In this document: piece by piece, positions 1 to 8,054 of the stretch | Numbering within the stretch: position 1 is the stretch's first letter | Layout of the letters: each line of letters opens with the position of its first letter | NCBI RefSeq assembly: GCF_021173675.1 | Contig: NZ_JAIHON010000009.1 | Coordinates: forward strand, 496,001-560,000 | From: Streptomyces lincolnensis | GTDB taxonomy: Bacteria > Actinomycetota > Actinomycetes > Streptomycetales > Streptomycetaceae | Length of the DNA stretch: 64,000 nucleotides | Direction: 5' to 3' | Notes under the pieces: generated by a model | Told to the model about the DNA's origin: nothing | Databases searched by the model: none | What the model saw: the letters and a program-made list of their open reading frames with translations, nothing else | Translations under genes and position numbers: made by a program

Positions 1-363
1 CGGCTCGGCTCGCTCACCGACCTGGAGACGCTGATCGCGGCCGGCATCCCCGCCATCACCTCCCAGTCGTTCCTCAAGGAGGAGCTCACGGGGGCCGGGT
101 ACGGGACCGCCGGTCACCTGATGACCGTCATCGGCTTCACCGCCGACGGCGACGTGATCGCCAACGACCCCGCCTCGCCGACCAACGAGGCCGTGCGGCG
201 CGTCTACCGGCGGCGCGAGTGGGAGAACATCTGGCTCAGGACCAAGCGGTACAACGCCTCCGGCAAGGTGGTCTCCGGTACGGGGGGCGTCTGTTACCTC
301 TACTTCCCGGCGCATCCGACCCCGCGGCAGTGCAGGGCGCTGGCGGCGGTGGGAGTGCGCTGA
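1..363 (+). CDS. Peptidase C39-like family protein, C-terminal part (cut by window edge)
   Basis: Only the last 120 codons are present; the start lies before the window. The visible part contains a GHLMTVIGF stretch followed about 15 residues later by VIANDPAS. This His and Asp pair, in this spacing, is the second half of a papain-like Cys-His-Asp triad as found in C39_2-type peptidases of Streptomyces. The catalytic Cys would be upstream and is not visible. Such proteins are usually secreted in this genus, but no signal can be judged here. The next gene begins about 145 bases downstream, so this is probably the end of its transcript. The family call is from pattern recognition, not a search. 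Confidence 0.7.
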   Translation, partial: RLGSLTDLETLIAAGIPAITSQSFLKEELTGAGYGTAGHLMTVIGFTADGDVIANDPASPTNEAVRRVYRRREWENIWLRTKRYNASGKVVSGTGGVCYLYFPAHPTPRQCRALAAVGVR

Positions 364-507
364 GCCGGCCGGGGCCGCGGTGCGCCAGGGTCCCGGGACG
401 CCGGGGCCCTGTGACCAAGGTCTCTGCCACAAACGCCCATGTCGGTGGCAAGGTGGACGGATCGGTGGGGGGAGTCCACCCGTACGTCCGTAGATCGGCG
501 AGACACC

Positions 508-648
508 ATGACCGCACAAGCAGCCACCGCCTCCCGTGCCCGTACCGGAGGGCCGGTGGAAGACGGTCCGAAGACCGTCGAGCACATCATGGGCTGGACC
601 CTCGTCGTGGTGATCGCCATGCTGATCACCCAGCTCGGCCTGCTGTGA
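508..648 (+). CDS. Small single-span membrane protein (46 aa)
   Basis: A 46-residue protein with a polar N-terminal half and one hydrophobic segment at residues 28-46 (MGWTLVVVIAMLITQLGLL) that runs to the C-terminus. This suggests a tail-anchored topology with the N-terminus in the cytoplasm. The ATG at 508 was chosen over an upstream GTG at 439 because the extra 23 residues look like translated spacer. The upstream GGCGAG is a weak ribosome site. It stands alone between the peptidase end and the TetR gene, 31 bases before the latter. I recognise no function; tiny proteins of this kind are common and conserved in Streptomyces. Confidence 0.6.
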   Translation: MTAQAATASRARTGGPVEDGPKTVEHIMGWTLVVVIAMLITQLGLL

Positions 649-679
649 CCTGACCCATACCCGACCTGCCATACTGCGG

Positions 680-1372
680 GTGTCCCGCCGCCCGTCGAGA
701 CCAGGGTCGAAATTGAATATTAGTCAACAGCGCGGTGCTGCCCGCCCCCGGGCGCGCGGTACCGAGCGCTCCGTCGCACGCCGTGCCGAACTCATCGCCA
801 TCGGGCGGAAGTTGTTCGCCGACACGTCGTACGACGCGCTCTCGATGGACGACATCGCCCGCCAGGCGCTTGTCGCCAAGGGACTGATCTACTACTACTT
901 CCAGTCCAAGCGCGGTTACTACCTGGCGATCATCCAGGACTCCGTCGTCGACCTGGTCACCTACGCGGCGAGCGGCCTGGAGATGGAGCCGGTGGACCGG
1001 GTCCACCGCACCATCGACAGCTATCTGCGGTACGCCGAGCACAACCAGGCCGCCTACCGCACCATCGTCAGCGGCGGCGTCGGATTCGACGCCGAGGTGC
1101 ACGCCATCCGGGACGGGGTCCGCGAGGCGATCGTCGCGACCATCGCCGAAGGGGCGTACGGCCGCAGCGACATCGCGCCGGTGGCCCGGATGGGCCTGCT
1201 GGCCTGGGTGTGCAGCGTCGAGGGTGCCGCCCTCGACTGGATCGACCGCCCGAACCTGTCCCGCGACACGATGCGCGACCTGCTGGTGAAGACGCTCGGC
1301 GGCGCCATGCGGGCCATCGAGGAGATGGACCCCGCGTACCCGGCTCCGGAGCCGGCCCGCCGCGACGACTGA
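680..1372 (+). CDS. TetR/AcrR-family transcriptional regulator
   Basis: A 230-residue protein with a classic TetR N-terminal helix-turn-helix at about residues 35-80 (AIGRKLFADTSYDALSMDDI, then VAKGLIYYYFQSKRGYYLAI). A helical ligand-binding domain of ordinary length follows, so it should be a dimeric one-component repressor. The start is uncertain. The GTG at 680 is the longest choice, but codons 11-17 (AAA TTG AAT ATT AGT CAA CAG) are unusually AT-rich for this genome and lie in an imperfect palindrome, so an in-frame TTG at 713 is possible. It converges with the chitinase gene, sharing the hairpin at 1390-1421. Its ligand and targets are unknown. Confidence 0.85.
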   Translation: MSRRPSRPGSKLNISQQRGAARPRARGTERSVARRAELIAIGRKLFADTSYDALSMDDIARQALVAKGLIYYYFQSKRGYYLAIIQDSVVDLVTYAASGLEMEPVDRVHRTIDSYLRYAEHNQAAYRTIVSGGVGFDAEVHAIRDGVREAIVATIAEGAYGRSDIAPVARMGLLAWVCSVEGAALDWIDRPNLSRDTMRDLLVKTLGGAMRAIEEMDPAYPAPEPARRDD

Positions 1373-1389
1373 CGGCCGGCCGCCACGAG

Positions 1390-1421
1390 TTGGGGCGGAG
1401 GCTCGTGGTCCTCCGCCCCAA
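1390..1421. terminator. Bidirectional hairpin terminator between tetR and chitinase
   Basis: Perfect 12-bp inverted repeat, TTGGGGCGGAGG and CCTCCGCCCCAA, with an 8-base loop. It lies 17 bases after the TetR stop and 17 bases after the chitinase stop on the other strand, so it can serve both convergent transcripts. It has no U-tract, which is normal for Streptomyces. Confidence 0.8.
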
Positions 1422-1438
1422 GTACCCCGTGGGACCGG

Positions 1439-2692
1439 CTACTTGATGGCCTTGATCAGCTCGCCGCCCGTGGTGTCCCCGCTCAGCTCCCAGAAGAAGG
1501 TGCCGCCCAGACCCTGCTGGTTCTTGTACGCCATCTTCGTGGCGATGGTCGCGGGGGTGTCGTAACTCCACCAGTCGTTCCCGCACTTGGCGTACGCGGT
1601 GCCGGCGACCGTCCCCGTCGCCGGGCACTTGGCCTTCAGCACCTTGTAGTCGTCGATGCCCTGCTCGTACGTCCCGGCGGCCGGCCCGGTCGCGGTGCCG
1701 CCCGGCGCCGACTGGGTGACACCGGTCCAGCCGCGGCCGTAGAAGCCGATGCCCAGCAGCAGCTTGGCGGCCGGGATGCCGAGCCCCTTGAGCTTCGCGA
1801 TGGTCGCCGAGGTGTGGTAACCCGCCTTCGGGATGCCGGAGTACGAGGTGAGCGGCGAGTGCGGGGCCGTCGGCCCGGCCGCGTCCCAGGCGCCGAAGTA
1901 GTCGTAGGTCATCGGGTTGTACCAGTCGACGTATCGGGCGGCGCCCGCGTAGTCGGCCGCGTCGATCTTGCCGCCGGGGGTCGCGTCGGCGGTGATCGCC
2001 GCGGTGACCAGGTTGCCGGAACCGAACTTCGCGCGCACGGCCCGCATCAGGTCCCTGAAGGCCGCCCGGCCGCTGGTGTCGCAGGTGGCGCCGCAGGCGT
2101 TCGGGTACTCCCAGTCGAGGTCGATGCCGTCGAAGACGTCGGCCCACCGGGAGTTCTCGACCAGGTCGTAGCAGGACTGGGCGAACGCGGCCGGGTTCTT
2201 CGCGGCCTCGCCGAAGCCGCTCGACCAGGTCCACCCGCCGAACGACCACAGCACCTTGAGACCGGGGTGCTTCTTCTTCAGCTCGCGCAGTTGGTTGAAG
2301 TTCCCGCGCAGCGGCTGGTCCCACGCGTCGGCGACGCCGTCCACGGACTCGGCCGCGGTGTACGTCCGGTCGGTCGCCGCGTAGGCGTCGCCCATCGCGC
2401 ACTTGCCGCCGGTGACGTTGCCGAAGGCGTAGTTGATGTGGGTGAGCCTGGCCGCCGAGCCCGACGTCTCGATGTTCTTGACGTGGTACTTGCGGTCGTA
2501 GGTGCCCCACTCGGTGAAGTAGCCGACGACCTTGGAGCCGGCGGCCTTCGCCTCGGGAGAGCGGGCCTCGGGCGCCCGGGACTCGGCGGTCGCGCTGCCG
2601 GCTCCGGCGAGCAGGCCCGCGCCGAGCAGGGCACAGCACGCGGCGGAGATCAGCGCCCGGAACCGGGTGCGGGGGCGGTGGGACGTGTGCAT
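1439..2692 (-). CDS. chiD: Secreted GH18 chitinase (ChiD-like)
   Basis: A 417-residue family 18 endochitinase that cleaves beta-1,4-linked N-acetylglucosamine. It starts with a Sec signal peptide: basic RPRTRFRALI, then a hydrophobic core, then an Ala-rich cleavage region near residues 30-37. The GH18 active-site motif DGIDLDWEY is intact, with the proton-donor Glu at about residue 195. FYGRGWTG and the late WWSYDTPATI follow the usual barrel pattern. No separate chitin-binding domain is present, so it is a bare catalytic domain. The ATG at 2692 has GAGGTG upstream. The promoter carries paired operator repeats (see 2770-2810). I recall a chitinase gene, chiD, at the same position in S. coelicolor; the symbol rests on that memory. 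Confidence 0.88.
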   Translation of the reverse strand: MHTSHRPRTRFRALISAACCALLGAGLLAGAGSATAESRAPEARSPEAKAAGSKVVGYFTEWGTYDRKYHVKNIETSGSAARLTHINYAFGNVTGGKCAMGDAYAATDRTYTAAESVDGVADAWDQPLRGNFNQLRELKKKHPGLKVLWSFGGWTWSSGFGEAAKNPAAFAQSCYDLVENSRWADVFDGIDLDWEYPNACGATCDTSGRAAFRDLMRAVRAKFGSGNLVTAAITADATPGGKIDAADYAGAARYVDWYNPMTYDYFGAWDAAGPTAPHSPLTSYSGIPKAGYHTSATIAKLKGLGIPAAKLLLGIGFYGRGWTGVTQSAPGGTATGPAAGTYEQGIDDYKVLKAKCPATGTVAGTAYAKCGNDWWSYDTPATIATKMAYKNQQGLGGTFFWELSGDTTGGELIKAIK

Positions 2693-2769
2693 CGGGTGTC
2701 ACCTCGTGGGGGAGAGGGAGGAGCGCAGCGTCGCTTGGCATGGACGCGATGAGGCGTCGGCCGTGTGAA

Positions 2770-2810
2770 ACCGTAGGAGGACTAGACCAGTACGTCAATG
2801 GTTCGGACCA
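2770..2810 (-). promoter_or_regulatory. Chitinase promoter with two DasR/chi-type operator repeats
   Basis: On the minus strand there is a -35 TTGACG (2798-2793), a 17-base spacer and a -10 TACGGT (2775-2770). Two 12-base repeats flank the -35: TGGTCCGAACCA (2810-2799) and TGGTCTAGTCCT (2789-2778). Their starts are 21 bases apart, two helical turns. Both match the known Streptomyces chitinase direct repeat (TGGTCCAGACCT), and the second closely matches the DasR site (ACTGGTCTAGACCA-type). This predicts repression by DasR and induction by chitin-derived sugars. Confidence 0.85.
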
Positions 2811-2888
2811 ATTCCGGAGCCGCGTGCTCCGGTGCGGCCTTCCCCGCACGCGCGGCGCAGGTTTCTTGAAGTAAGCGGTCGTTAACTC

Positions 2889-2917
2889 GTGACGGCATGC
2901 CTCCGATCGGGCATACT
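2889..2917 (+). promoter_or_regulatory. Candidate promoter for the acyl-CoA dehydrogenase gene
   Basis: GTGACG at 2889-2894, a 17-base spacer, and CATACT at 2912-2917 resemble a housekeeping sigma (HrdB) promoter. It points at the gene starting at 3049 and would give a leader of about 125 bases. The rest of 2811-3048 shows no gene. Confidence 0.45.
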
Positions 2918-3048
2918 CACAGCGCACAGCCGCTGGTCAGCAGCTTCCGCGACCCGGAAGTGCGAGCCTCGGCGGCACCAGTGAGACCCGGCGGAGCCGC
3001 CCCCACCCCAAGGGCCCCCGCCCGTGCCCGAGAGGGAGGAGCGACGCC

Positions 3049-4221
3049 ATGCCCGACCGCGCCCCGCAGCAGGTGGACCGTCAACTGCCCACGGACGAGG
3101 CCCGGGAGCTGATCTCCCTCGTCCGTGACATCGCGCGGCGAGAGATCGCCCCGGCGGCGGCCGAGGAGGAGGACGCGGGACACTTCCCGCGCGAGGTCTT
3201 CGCCCTGCTCTCCGCGTCCGGACTGCTCGGCCTGCCGTACGACGCCGAGTACGGCGGCGGGGAGCAGCCCTACGAGGTCTATCTCCAGGTGCTCGAAGAA
3301 CTCGCCGCGGCCCGGCTCACCGTCGGCCTCGGCGTCAGTGTGCACACTCTGGCCTCCTACGCGCTTGCCGCCTACGGCTCCAAGGAGCAGCAGGTCGAGC
3401 ACCTGCCCGCGATGCTCGGCGGCGGCCTGCTGGGCGCGTACTGCCTGTCGGAGCCGTCCTCCGGCTCGGACGCGGCCTCACTGCGCACCAAGGCGGTGCG
3501 CGAGGGTGACGACTGGGTGATCACCGGCACCAAGGCCTGGATCACGCACGGCGGGGTCGCCGACTTCTACACGGTCATGGCCCGCACCGGCGAGGAGGGC
3601 CCGCGCGGGATCACCGCCTTCCTGGTGCCCGGCGACGCGGACGGGGTGAGCGCCGCGCCGCCGGAGAAGAAGATGGGCATGAAGGGCTCGCCGACCGCCC
3701 AGGTCCACTTCGACGGCGTCCGCGTCCCCGACGGCCGGCGCATCGGCGAGGAGGGCCAGGGCTTCGCGATCGCCCTGTCCGCGCTCGACTCCGGGCGGCT
3801 CGGCATCGCGGCCTGCGCCATCGGACTGGCCCAGGCGGCGCTCGACGAGGCGGTGGCCTACGCGACCGGGCGGGAGCAGTTCGGGCGGCCGATCGCCGAC
3901 TTCCAGGGGCTGCGCTTCATGCTCGCCGACATGGCGACCCAGATCGAGGCGGGCCGGGCGCTGTACCTGGCGGCAGCGCGCCTGAGGGACGCGGGACGGC
4001 CGTTCGCCAAGCAGGCGGCCATGGCCAAACTGCACTGCACCGACACCGCGATGCGCGTGACCACCGACGCCGTGCAGATCCTCGGCGGCTACGGATACAC
4101 CGCCGACTTCCCGGCCGAGCGCTACATGCGGGAGGCCAAGGTGCTCCAGATCGTCGAGGGCACCAACCAGATCCAGCGGATGGTCATCGCCCGTCATGTA
4201 GCGGGTCCCGAGACCCGCTGA
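3049..4221 (+). CDS. Acyl-CoA dehydrogenase
   Basis: A 390-residue flavoenzyme of the short/medium-chain acyl-CoA dehydrogenase family. It oxidises acyl-CoA to trans-2-enoyl-CoA and passes electrons to electron-transfer flavoprotein. The FAD-contacting signature YCLSEPSSGSDAASL sits near residue 130 and a second one, WITHGG, near 165. The catalytic base is the Glu of IVEGTNQIQR at about residue 370, the usual position for this branch. Length is normal. The ATG has a strong GGGAGGAG ribosome site. It stands alone, not beside beta-oxidation partners, so the substrate (straight-chain, branched-chain or glutaryl-type) cannot be told from context. Confidence 0.92.
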   Translation: MPDRAPQQVDRQLPTDEARELISLVRDIARREIAPAAAEEEDAGHFPREVFALLSASGLLGLPYDAEYGGGEQPYEVYLQVLEELAAARLTVGLGVSVHTLASYALAAYGSKEQQVEHLPAMLGGGLLGAYCLSEPSSGSDAASLRTKAVREGDDWVITGTKAWITHGGVADFYTVMARTGEEGPRGITAFLVPGDADGVSAAPPEKKMGMKGSPTAQVHFDGVRVPDGRRIGEEGQGFAIALSALDSGRLGIAACAIGLAQAALDEAVAYATGREQFGRPIADFQGLRFMLADMATQIEAGRALYLAAARLRDAGRPFAKQAAMAKLHCTDTAMRVTTDAVQILGGYGYTADFPAERYMREAKVLQIVEGTNQIQRMVIARHVAGPETR

Positions 4222-4441
4222 ACTGGCCCGGCCGCACCTGGGGCGCCGCCAGCCGTGCCCACTCCGGGTCGTGGCGCCCCGGCAGGGTGCGGCCGCGGTC
4301 GGCCCAGGTGCGCAGCAGATCCTGGTAGATGGGCGGGTCCTGGACCGGCGGCGGCGTGCGCGGAACCGATTCTGCGACGGCGACGAGCGGCGCCGGCACG
4401 AACAGGCGGCGGTGCCCCGTCGTCGAGTGGGTAGGGGTCAT
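4184..4441 (-). CDS. Small conserved-looking hypothetical protein (85 aa)
   Basis: An 85-residue reading frame whose 3' end overlaps the last 38 bases of the acyl-CoA dehydrogenase gene on the other strand. The composition looks like real protein, with blocks such as YQDLLRTWADRGRTLPGRHD and a C-terminus VRPGQFSGSRDP. Short proteins ending in similar RPGQFSGSRDP tails occur in Streptomyces as far as I recall. No domain is recognised. The ribosome site before the ATG at 4441 is poor. A different frame just upstream reads a plausible N-terminus, so a frameshift or another start is possible. Confidence is moderate to low. Confidence 0.4.
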   Translation of the reverse strand: MTPTHSTTGHRRLFVPAPLVAVAESVPRTPPPVQDPPIYQDLLRTWADRGRTLPGRHDPEWARLAAPQVRPGQFSGSRDPLHDGR

Positions 4442-4460
4442 ACCAGGGCAACGCGGCGAT

Positions 4461-4644
4461 CCGGGGACGGGTCACCCGTCCCCGGAATCGACCGTGCGTT
4501 CAGGTGTGTCCGGGATGAAGTCCCGTCCCACGATGGCTGCCTGACGTGGCGTCACGCGCGAGGTGACGCCACCTGCTCGGCGCGCCGGCCGGTCGCCCGG
4601 ACGCGCTGAATCCGCGCCACGGCATGCCGCGACCCGTGGCGCGG
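4461..4644. terminator. Cluster of three perfect hairpins in a gene-poor spacer
   Basis: Three inverted repeats follow one another: 4461-4485 (12-bp arms CCGGGGACGGGT, one-base centre), 4546-4572 (10-bp arms GTGGCGTCAC, 7-base loop) and 4612-4644 (11-bp arms CCGCGCCACGG, 11-base loop). The last lies 28 bases past the stop of the minus-strand gene at 4673 and is a good terminator for it. The others may end the acyl-CoA dehydrogenase transcript. Between 4442 and 4672 I see no convincing gene. Confidence 0.6.
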
Positions 4645-4672
4645 GTCAGTCACGGAGCTGGAGCGAGGCCGC

Positions 4673-5110
4673 TCAGGCGGCGTGGCGCCGCATGACCGGC
4701 ACCCGGATGGGGCGGGAGCCCGGGCCGCCCACGTGCGAGAAGGGCTGGGTCCGCCAGTCGAGTCCCTGAGGGAGCGTCAACAGCAGGGCCGTGTCCTGCT
4801 CCTGGGGCTCGGCCGACTCATCGGCGGACCGGGCCTCGGCGGCCCTGCGGCCCGTACCCGCGCAGACCGTGAGGCCGAACGGGTTCCACGGTGAGGCGCA
4901 CAGCGCGTGTTCCGGCAGGACCTCCTCGTCCGCCAGCAGCGCGATGGGCTGCGCGCAGTCCGGGCAGATCACCCGGTACATCTCGAAGGTGTCGTACGCG
5001 TCGTCCACCTCGTCGTCGTAGGCGTCGGGTTCGACACCCTCCGGCTCGGGATCGACCACCGACTGAAGCCGCTTGGGTGCGGTACGACCAGGACGCTTAA
5101 GACTCTGCAT
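4673..5110 (-). CDS. Conserved hypothetical protein with a CxxC pair
   Basis: A 145-residue acidic protein of unknown role. Its N-terminus is basic (MQSLKRPGRTAPKRLQ) and is followed by an Asp/Glu-rich stretch. VICPDCAQPIAL then gives one CxxC pair, with two more Cys (LCASPW, TVCAG) about 20 and 30 residues later, enough for a possible zinc site. It ends in a basic MRRHAA. A good GGGGAGAACCCA ribosome site precedes the ATG. The gene is divergent from the Lrp/AsnC regulator with 268 bases between them. No enzyme motif is seen, and I do not assign a function. Confidence 0.7.
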   Translation of the reverse strand: MQSLKRPGRTAPKRLQSVVDPEPEGVEPDAYDDEVDDAYDTFEMYRVICPDCAQPIALLADEEVLPEHALCASPWNPFGLTVCAGTGRRAAEARSADESAEPQEQDTALLLTLPQGLDWRTQPFSHVGGPGSRPIRVPVMRRHAA

Positions 5111-5378
5111 TGGGTTCTCCCCCTCGGGCTGGGCCGTGAAGGCGCTGCGGCCTCGACCACAGCAAGCACTTCCCGCCCCGAATCGGCGGTAATCACGAGA
5201 ACATCACGGAGCCTGTTCGGGGTGTGTGGCGTTCGTCACATGCCGCCCGCAGGTGCCCGAGGCGGCCGCTTTGTCCTCCGGACGGCTCACGGGCGACTCC
5301 CGGCCACATCACGAACAGGGCATGACCTGCGCCGCTCAGGTATCCGAGGAGATCAGCCGCACTGTAGGTTCTTGCGCC

Positions 5379-5819
5379 ATGGAGGAGCTCGACCGACAGA
5401 TCGTGCAGCTGCTCGTCAAGGACGGGCGGATGAGCTACACAGACCTGGGCAAGGCCACGGGGCTGTCCACGTCGGCCGTGCACCAGCGCGTGCGGCGGCT
5501 GGAGCAGCGAGGGGTCATTCGCGGGTACGCCGCCGTCGTCGACCCCGAGGCCGTCGGGTTGCCGATGACCGCGTTCATCTCGGTGAAACCGTTCGATCCC
5601 AGTGCGCCGGACGACATCGCGGAGCGGCTCGCCGACGTCCCGGAGATCGAGGCGTGCCACAGCGTGGCGGGGGACGAGAACTACATCCTCAAGGTACGGG
5701 TGGCCACGCCGCACGAACTGGAGGAGCTGCTGGCGCGGTTGAGGTCGTTGGCGGGGGTGTCCACGCGGACGACGGTGGTCCTCTCGACGCCGTACGAAGC
5801 GCGGCCGCCCCGGATCTGA
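5379..5819 (+). CDS. Lrp/AsnC-family transcriptional regulator
   Basis: A 146-residue protein with the full Lrp layout. An N-terminal winged helix-turn-helix (MEELDRQIVQLLVKDGRMSY then TDLGKATGLSTSAVHQRVRR) spans residues 1-60, and a C-terminal RAM ligand-sensing domain (ACHSVAGDENYILKVRVAT) spans about 65-140. Proteins of this type form octamers and respond to amino acids. The ATG at 5379 was chosen because it starts exactly at the domain; longer starts at 5226 and 5319 add non-homologous residues. A -10-like TAGGTT ends 8 bases before the ATG, so the message may be almost leaderless. The amidohydrolase gene follows 75 bases downstream and may be co-transcribed. Confidence 0.88.
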   Translation: MEELDRQIVQLLVKDGRMSYTDLGKATGLSTSAVHQRVRRLEQRGVIRGYAAVVDPEAVGLPMTAFISVKPFDPSAPDDIAERLADVPEIEACHSVAGDENYILKVRVATPHELEELLARLRSLAGVSTRTTVVLSTPYEARPPRI

Positions 5820-5894
5820 TCGCCGCGGAAGCGATCGACGCCACCGGGCGACCCGTGTGCGGGGACGCCGGGGCCAGGCGCGAGACTGTTCCCC

Positions 5895-7496
5895 ATGAGT
5901 GAGCGTGCCGCCGAGTCCCAGACCGTCCTTCTTCGCCGCGGGGAAGTCCACAGCCCCGCCGATCCCTTCGCCACGGCGATGGTCGTGGAGCGGGGGCAAG
6001 TCGCCTGGGTCGGGTCCGAGGGCGCGGCCGACGCCTTCGCGGACGGCGTCGACGAAGTGGTCGATCTGGACGGGGCCCTCGTCACGCCCGCCTTCACGGA
6101 CGCGCATGTGCACACCACCGCGACCGGGCTCGCCCTCACCGGCCTGGACCTGTCGGACGCCCCTTCCCTGGAGGCGGCTCTCGGCCTGGTGCGGGACTTC
6201 GCCGCCGCCCGGCCGGGCGACCGGGTGCTCCTCGGGCACGGATGGGACGCGGCCCGCTGGCCCGGAGGGCGCCCCCCGACGCGCCGCGACCTCGACGAGG
6301 CGACCGGCGGGCGCCCCCTGTACCTCAGCCGGATCGATGTGCACTCGGCGGTCGTCAGCACGGCCCTGCTGGACCTGACGACCGGTCTCGACGCACCGGA
6401 CGCGCCCCTCACCGCCGACGCCCACCATGCCGTGCGAGCCACCGCCCTCGGGGCCGTCACGGCGGCTCAGCGCGCCGAGGCCCAGCGGGCCGCCCTCGCC
6501 CGTGCCGTCTCCCTCGGGATCGGCACCGTCCACGAGTGCGCGGGGCCCGAGATCTCCTCCGAGGACGACTTCACGGGCCTGCTGGACCTCGCCGCGCGGG
6601 GGGACGGGCCCCGGGTCGTCGGCTACTGGGCCGAACAGGACGTTGCGAAGGCACAGGAACTGGGGGCCGTCGGCGCGGCCGGCGACCTGTTCGTGGACGG
6701 CGCCCTGGGCTCCCACACCGCCTGCCTGCACCAGCCCTACACCGACGCCGACCACACCGGCACCGCCTACCTGGACGCGGGAGCGGTCGCCGCGCACGTC
6801 GTCGCCTGCACCGAGGCGGGCCTCCAGGCGGGCTTCCACGCCATCGGCGACGCCGCCGTGACCGCCGTGGTGGAGGGCGTGCGCGCCGCCGCGGAGAAGC
6901 TCGGCCTCGCCCGGATCCGCGCGGCCCGCCACCGCGTCGAGCACGCCGAGATGCTCACCCCCGAGACGATCGCCGCCTTCGCCGAGCTCGGCCTCACCGC
7001 CTCCGTCCAGCCCGCCTTCGACACCCTGTGGGGCGGTGAGGAGGGCATGTACACCCGGCGGCTCGGTGCCGACCGGGCCCGTCTGCTGAACCCCTTCGCG
7101 GCCCTGCTGCGGGCCGGCGTCCCGCTCGCCTTCGGCTCCGACAGCCCGGTCACGCCCCTCGACCCCTGGGGCACCGTCCGCGCGGCGGCCTTCCACCGAA
7201 CCCCCGAGCACCGCGTCTCCGTGCGCGCCGCGTTCACCGCGCACACCCGGGGCGGCTGGCGCGCGATCGGCCGGGACGACGCGGGCGTCCTGGTCCCCGG
7301 CGCTCCCGCCGACTACGCGGTCTGGCGCACCGGCGAACTCCTCGTCCAGGCCCCCGACGACCGGGTCGCGCGCTGGTCGACCGACCCCCGCTCCGGCACC
7401 CCCGGCCTGCCCGACCTGACCCCGGGCCACGACCTCCCCGTCTGTCTGCGCACCGTGGTGGGCGGCCGGACCGTGTTCGTACGGCCGAGCGAGTGA
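5895..7496 (+). CDS. YtcJ-type metal-dependent amidohydrolase
   Basis: A 533-residue amidohydrolase-3 family enzyme, probably cytoplasmic, hydrolysing amides or related C-N bonds with a divalent metal. Metal-ligand motifs are in order: DAHVH at about residues 69-73, HAIGDAA near 315, HRVEHAEM near 345 and FGSDSPV near 415. The N-terminal strand-rich part and the C-terminal VLVPGAPADYAVW complete the composite beta-sandwich domain typical of the family. The ATG has a modest ribosome site. The true substrate of most YtcJ/NfdA-like members is unknown. The neighbouring Lrp regulator could hint at an amino-acid-linked compound, but that is inference only. Confidence 0.85.
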   Translation: MSERAAESQTVLLRRGEVHSPADPFATAMVVERGQVAWVGSEGAADAFADGVDEVVDLDGALVTPAFTDAHVHTTATGLALTGLDLSDAPSLEAALGLVRDFAAARPGDRVLLGHGWDAARWPGGRPPTRRDLDEATGGRPLYLSRIDVHSAVVSTALLDLTTGLDAPDAPLTADAHHAVRATALGAVTAAQRAEAQRAALARAVSLGIGTVHECAGPEISSEDDFTGLLDLAARGDGPRVVGYWAEQDVAKAQELGAVGAAGDLFVDGALGSHTACLHQPYTDADHTGTAYLDAGAVAAHVVACTEAGLQAGFHAIGDAAVTAVVEGVRAAAEKLGLARIRAARHRVEHAEMLTPETIAAFAELGLTASVQPAFDTLWGGEEGMYTRRLGADRARLLNPFAALLRAGVPLAFGSDSPVTPLDPWGTVRAAAFHRTPEHRVSVRAAFTAHTRGGWRAIGRDDAGVLVPGAPADYAVWRTGELLVQAPDDRVARWSTDPRSGTPGLPDLTPGHDLPVCLRTVVGGRTVFVRPSE

Positions 7497-7573
7497 TCTC
7501 CCGGGGTGGCGCACCCCCGTTCGGCCCCCGACGCGCCGTCGCGCGACCTGCGTATCCTCCCCGCTGACCAGGG

Positions 7574-7585
7574 CTTTGATCAAAG
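7574..7585. promoter_or_regulatory. Perfect 12-bp palindrome, possible operator
   Basis: CTTTGATCAAAG is a perfect palindrome in the 558-base spacer between the amidohydrolase and Ppm genes. It is AT-rich against a very GC-rich background and sits 21 bases before the promoter-like TTGACA at 7606, which favours a protein-binding site. No regulator can be assigned. Confidence 0.45.
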
Positions 7586-7605
7586 ATTCGCAGGTCAAAC
7601 GGCTG

Positions 7606-7636
7606 TTGACAGCCGACGGCAGCGGGCCGGTAGGTT
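7606..7636 (+). promoter_or_regulatory. Candidate vegetative promoter upstream of ppm
   Basis: TTGACA at 7606-7611 and TAGGTT at 7631-7636, with a 19-base spacer, are a close match to an HrdB promoter although the spacing is slightly long. It points to the mannose synthase gene at 8055 and implies a long leader of about 410 bases. I see no gene in 7640-8054; the long leader is itself unexplained. Confidence 0.5.
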
Positions 7637-8054
7637 CGGCCGGGTCCACCACCGGACGCCCGACGGGGGAACGTCCACACCACTCGTCACGGTGCCGCTG
7701 GGTCAGGGACGGTGTACCGCACCGGGGCACCGCCACTGGCAGCCAGGCTCAGCGCCCGCGCCACGGCGAGGGAACGTTCCGGCCGGTCGGGAAGGTGTGA
7801 CCCGGGTGGGGCCCGGGCGCTCAGTAGACAACGGCTTTCGGTCGACCCGCAGCCAGCGGGCCCCAGGTCGGCCCGAAGGGCGCCGGGCCCCCATCCGCAG
7901 CACGCACAGCCCTGGACCGGGCACGCACAGTTCCCGAACGCGGACTCTTACCCCGCTTTTGTGGAAACGACACCACCATACTTACGTCCTGTCACGTCAT
8001 CGCAGGCCGCGGCCATTATGGTGGACGTCTGCGTACGGACTTGAAGGGGCAGCA

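Noticed and set aside
5193..7736. An 847-codon minus-strand frame opposite the Lrp and amidohydrolase genes
   Set aside because: Gly/Arg/Val-rich shadow; the plus-strand proteins have full family motifs.
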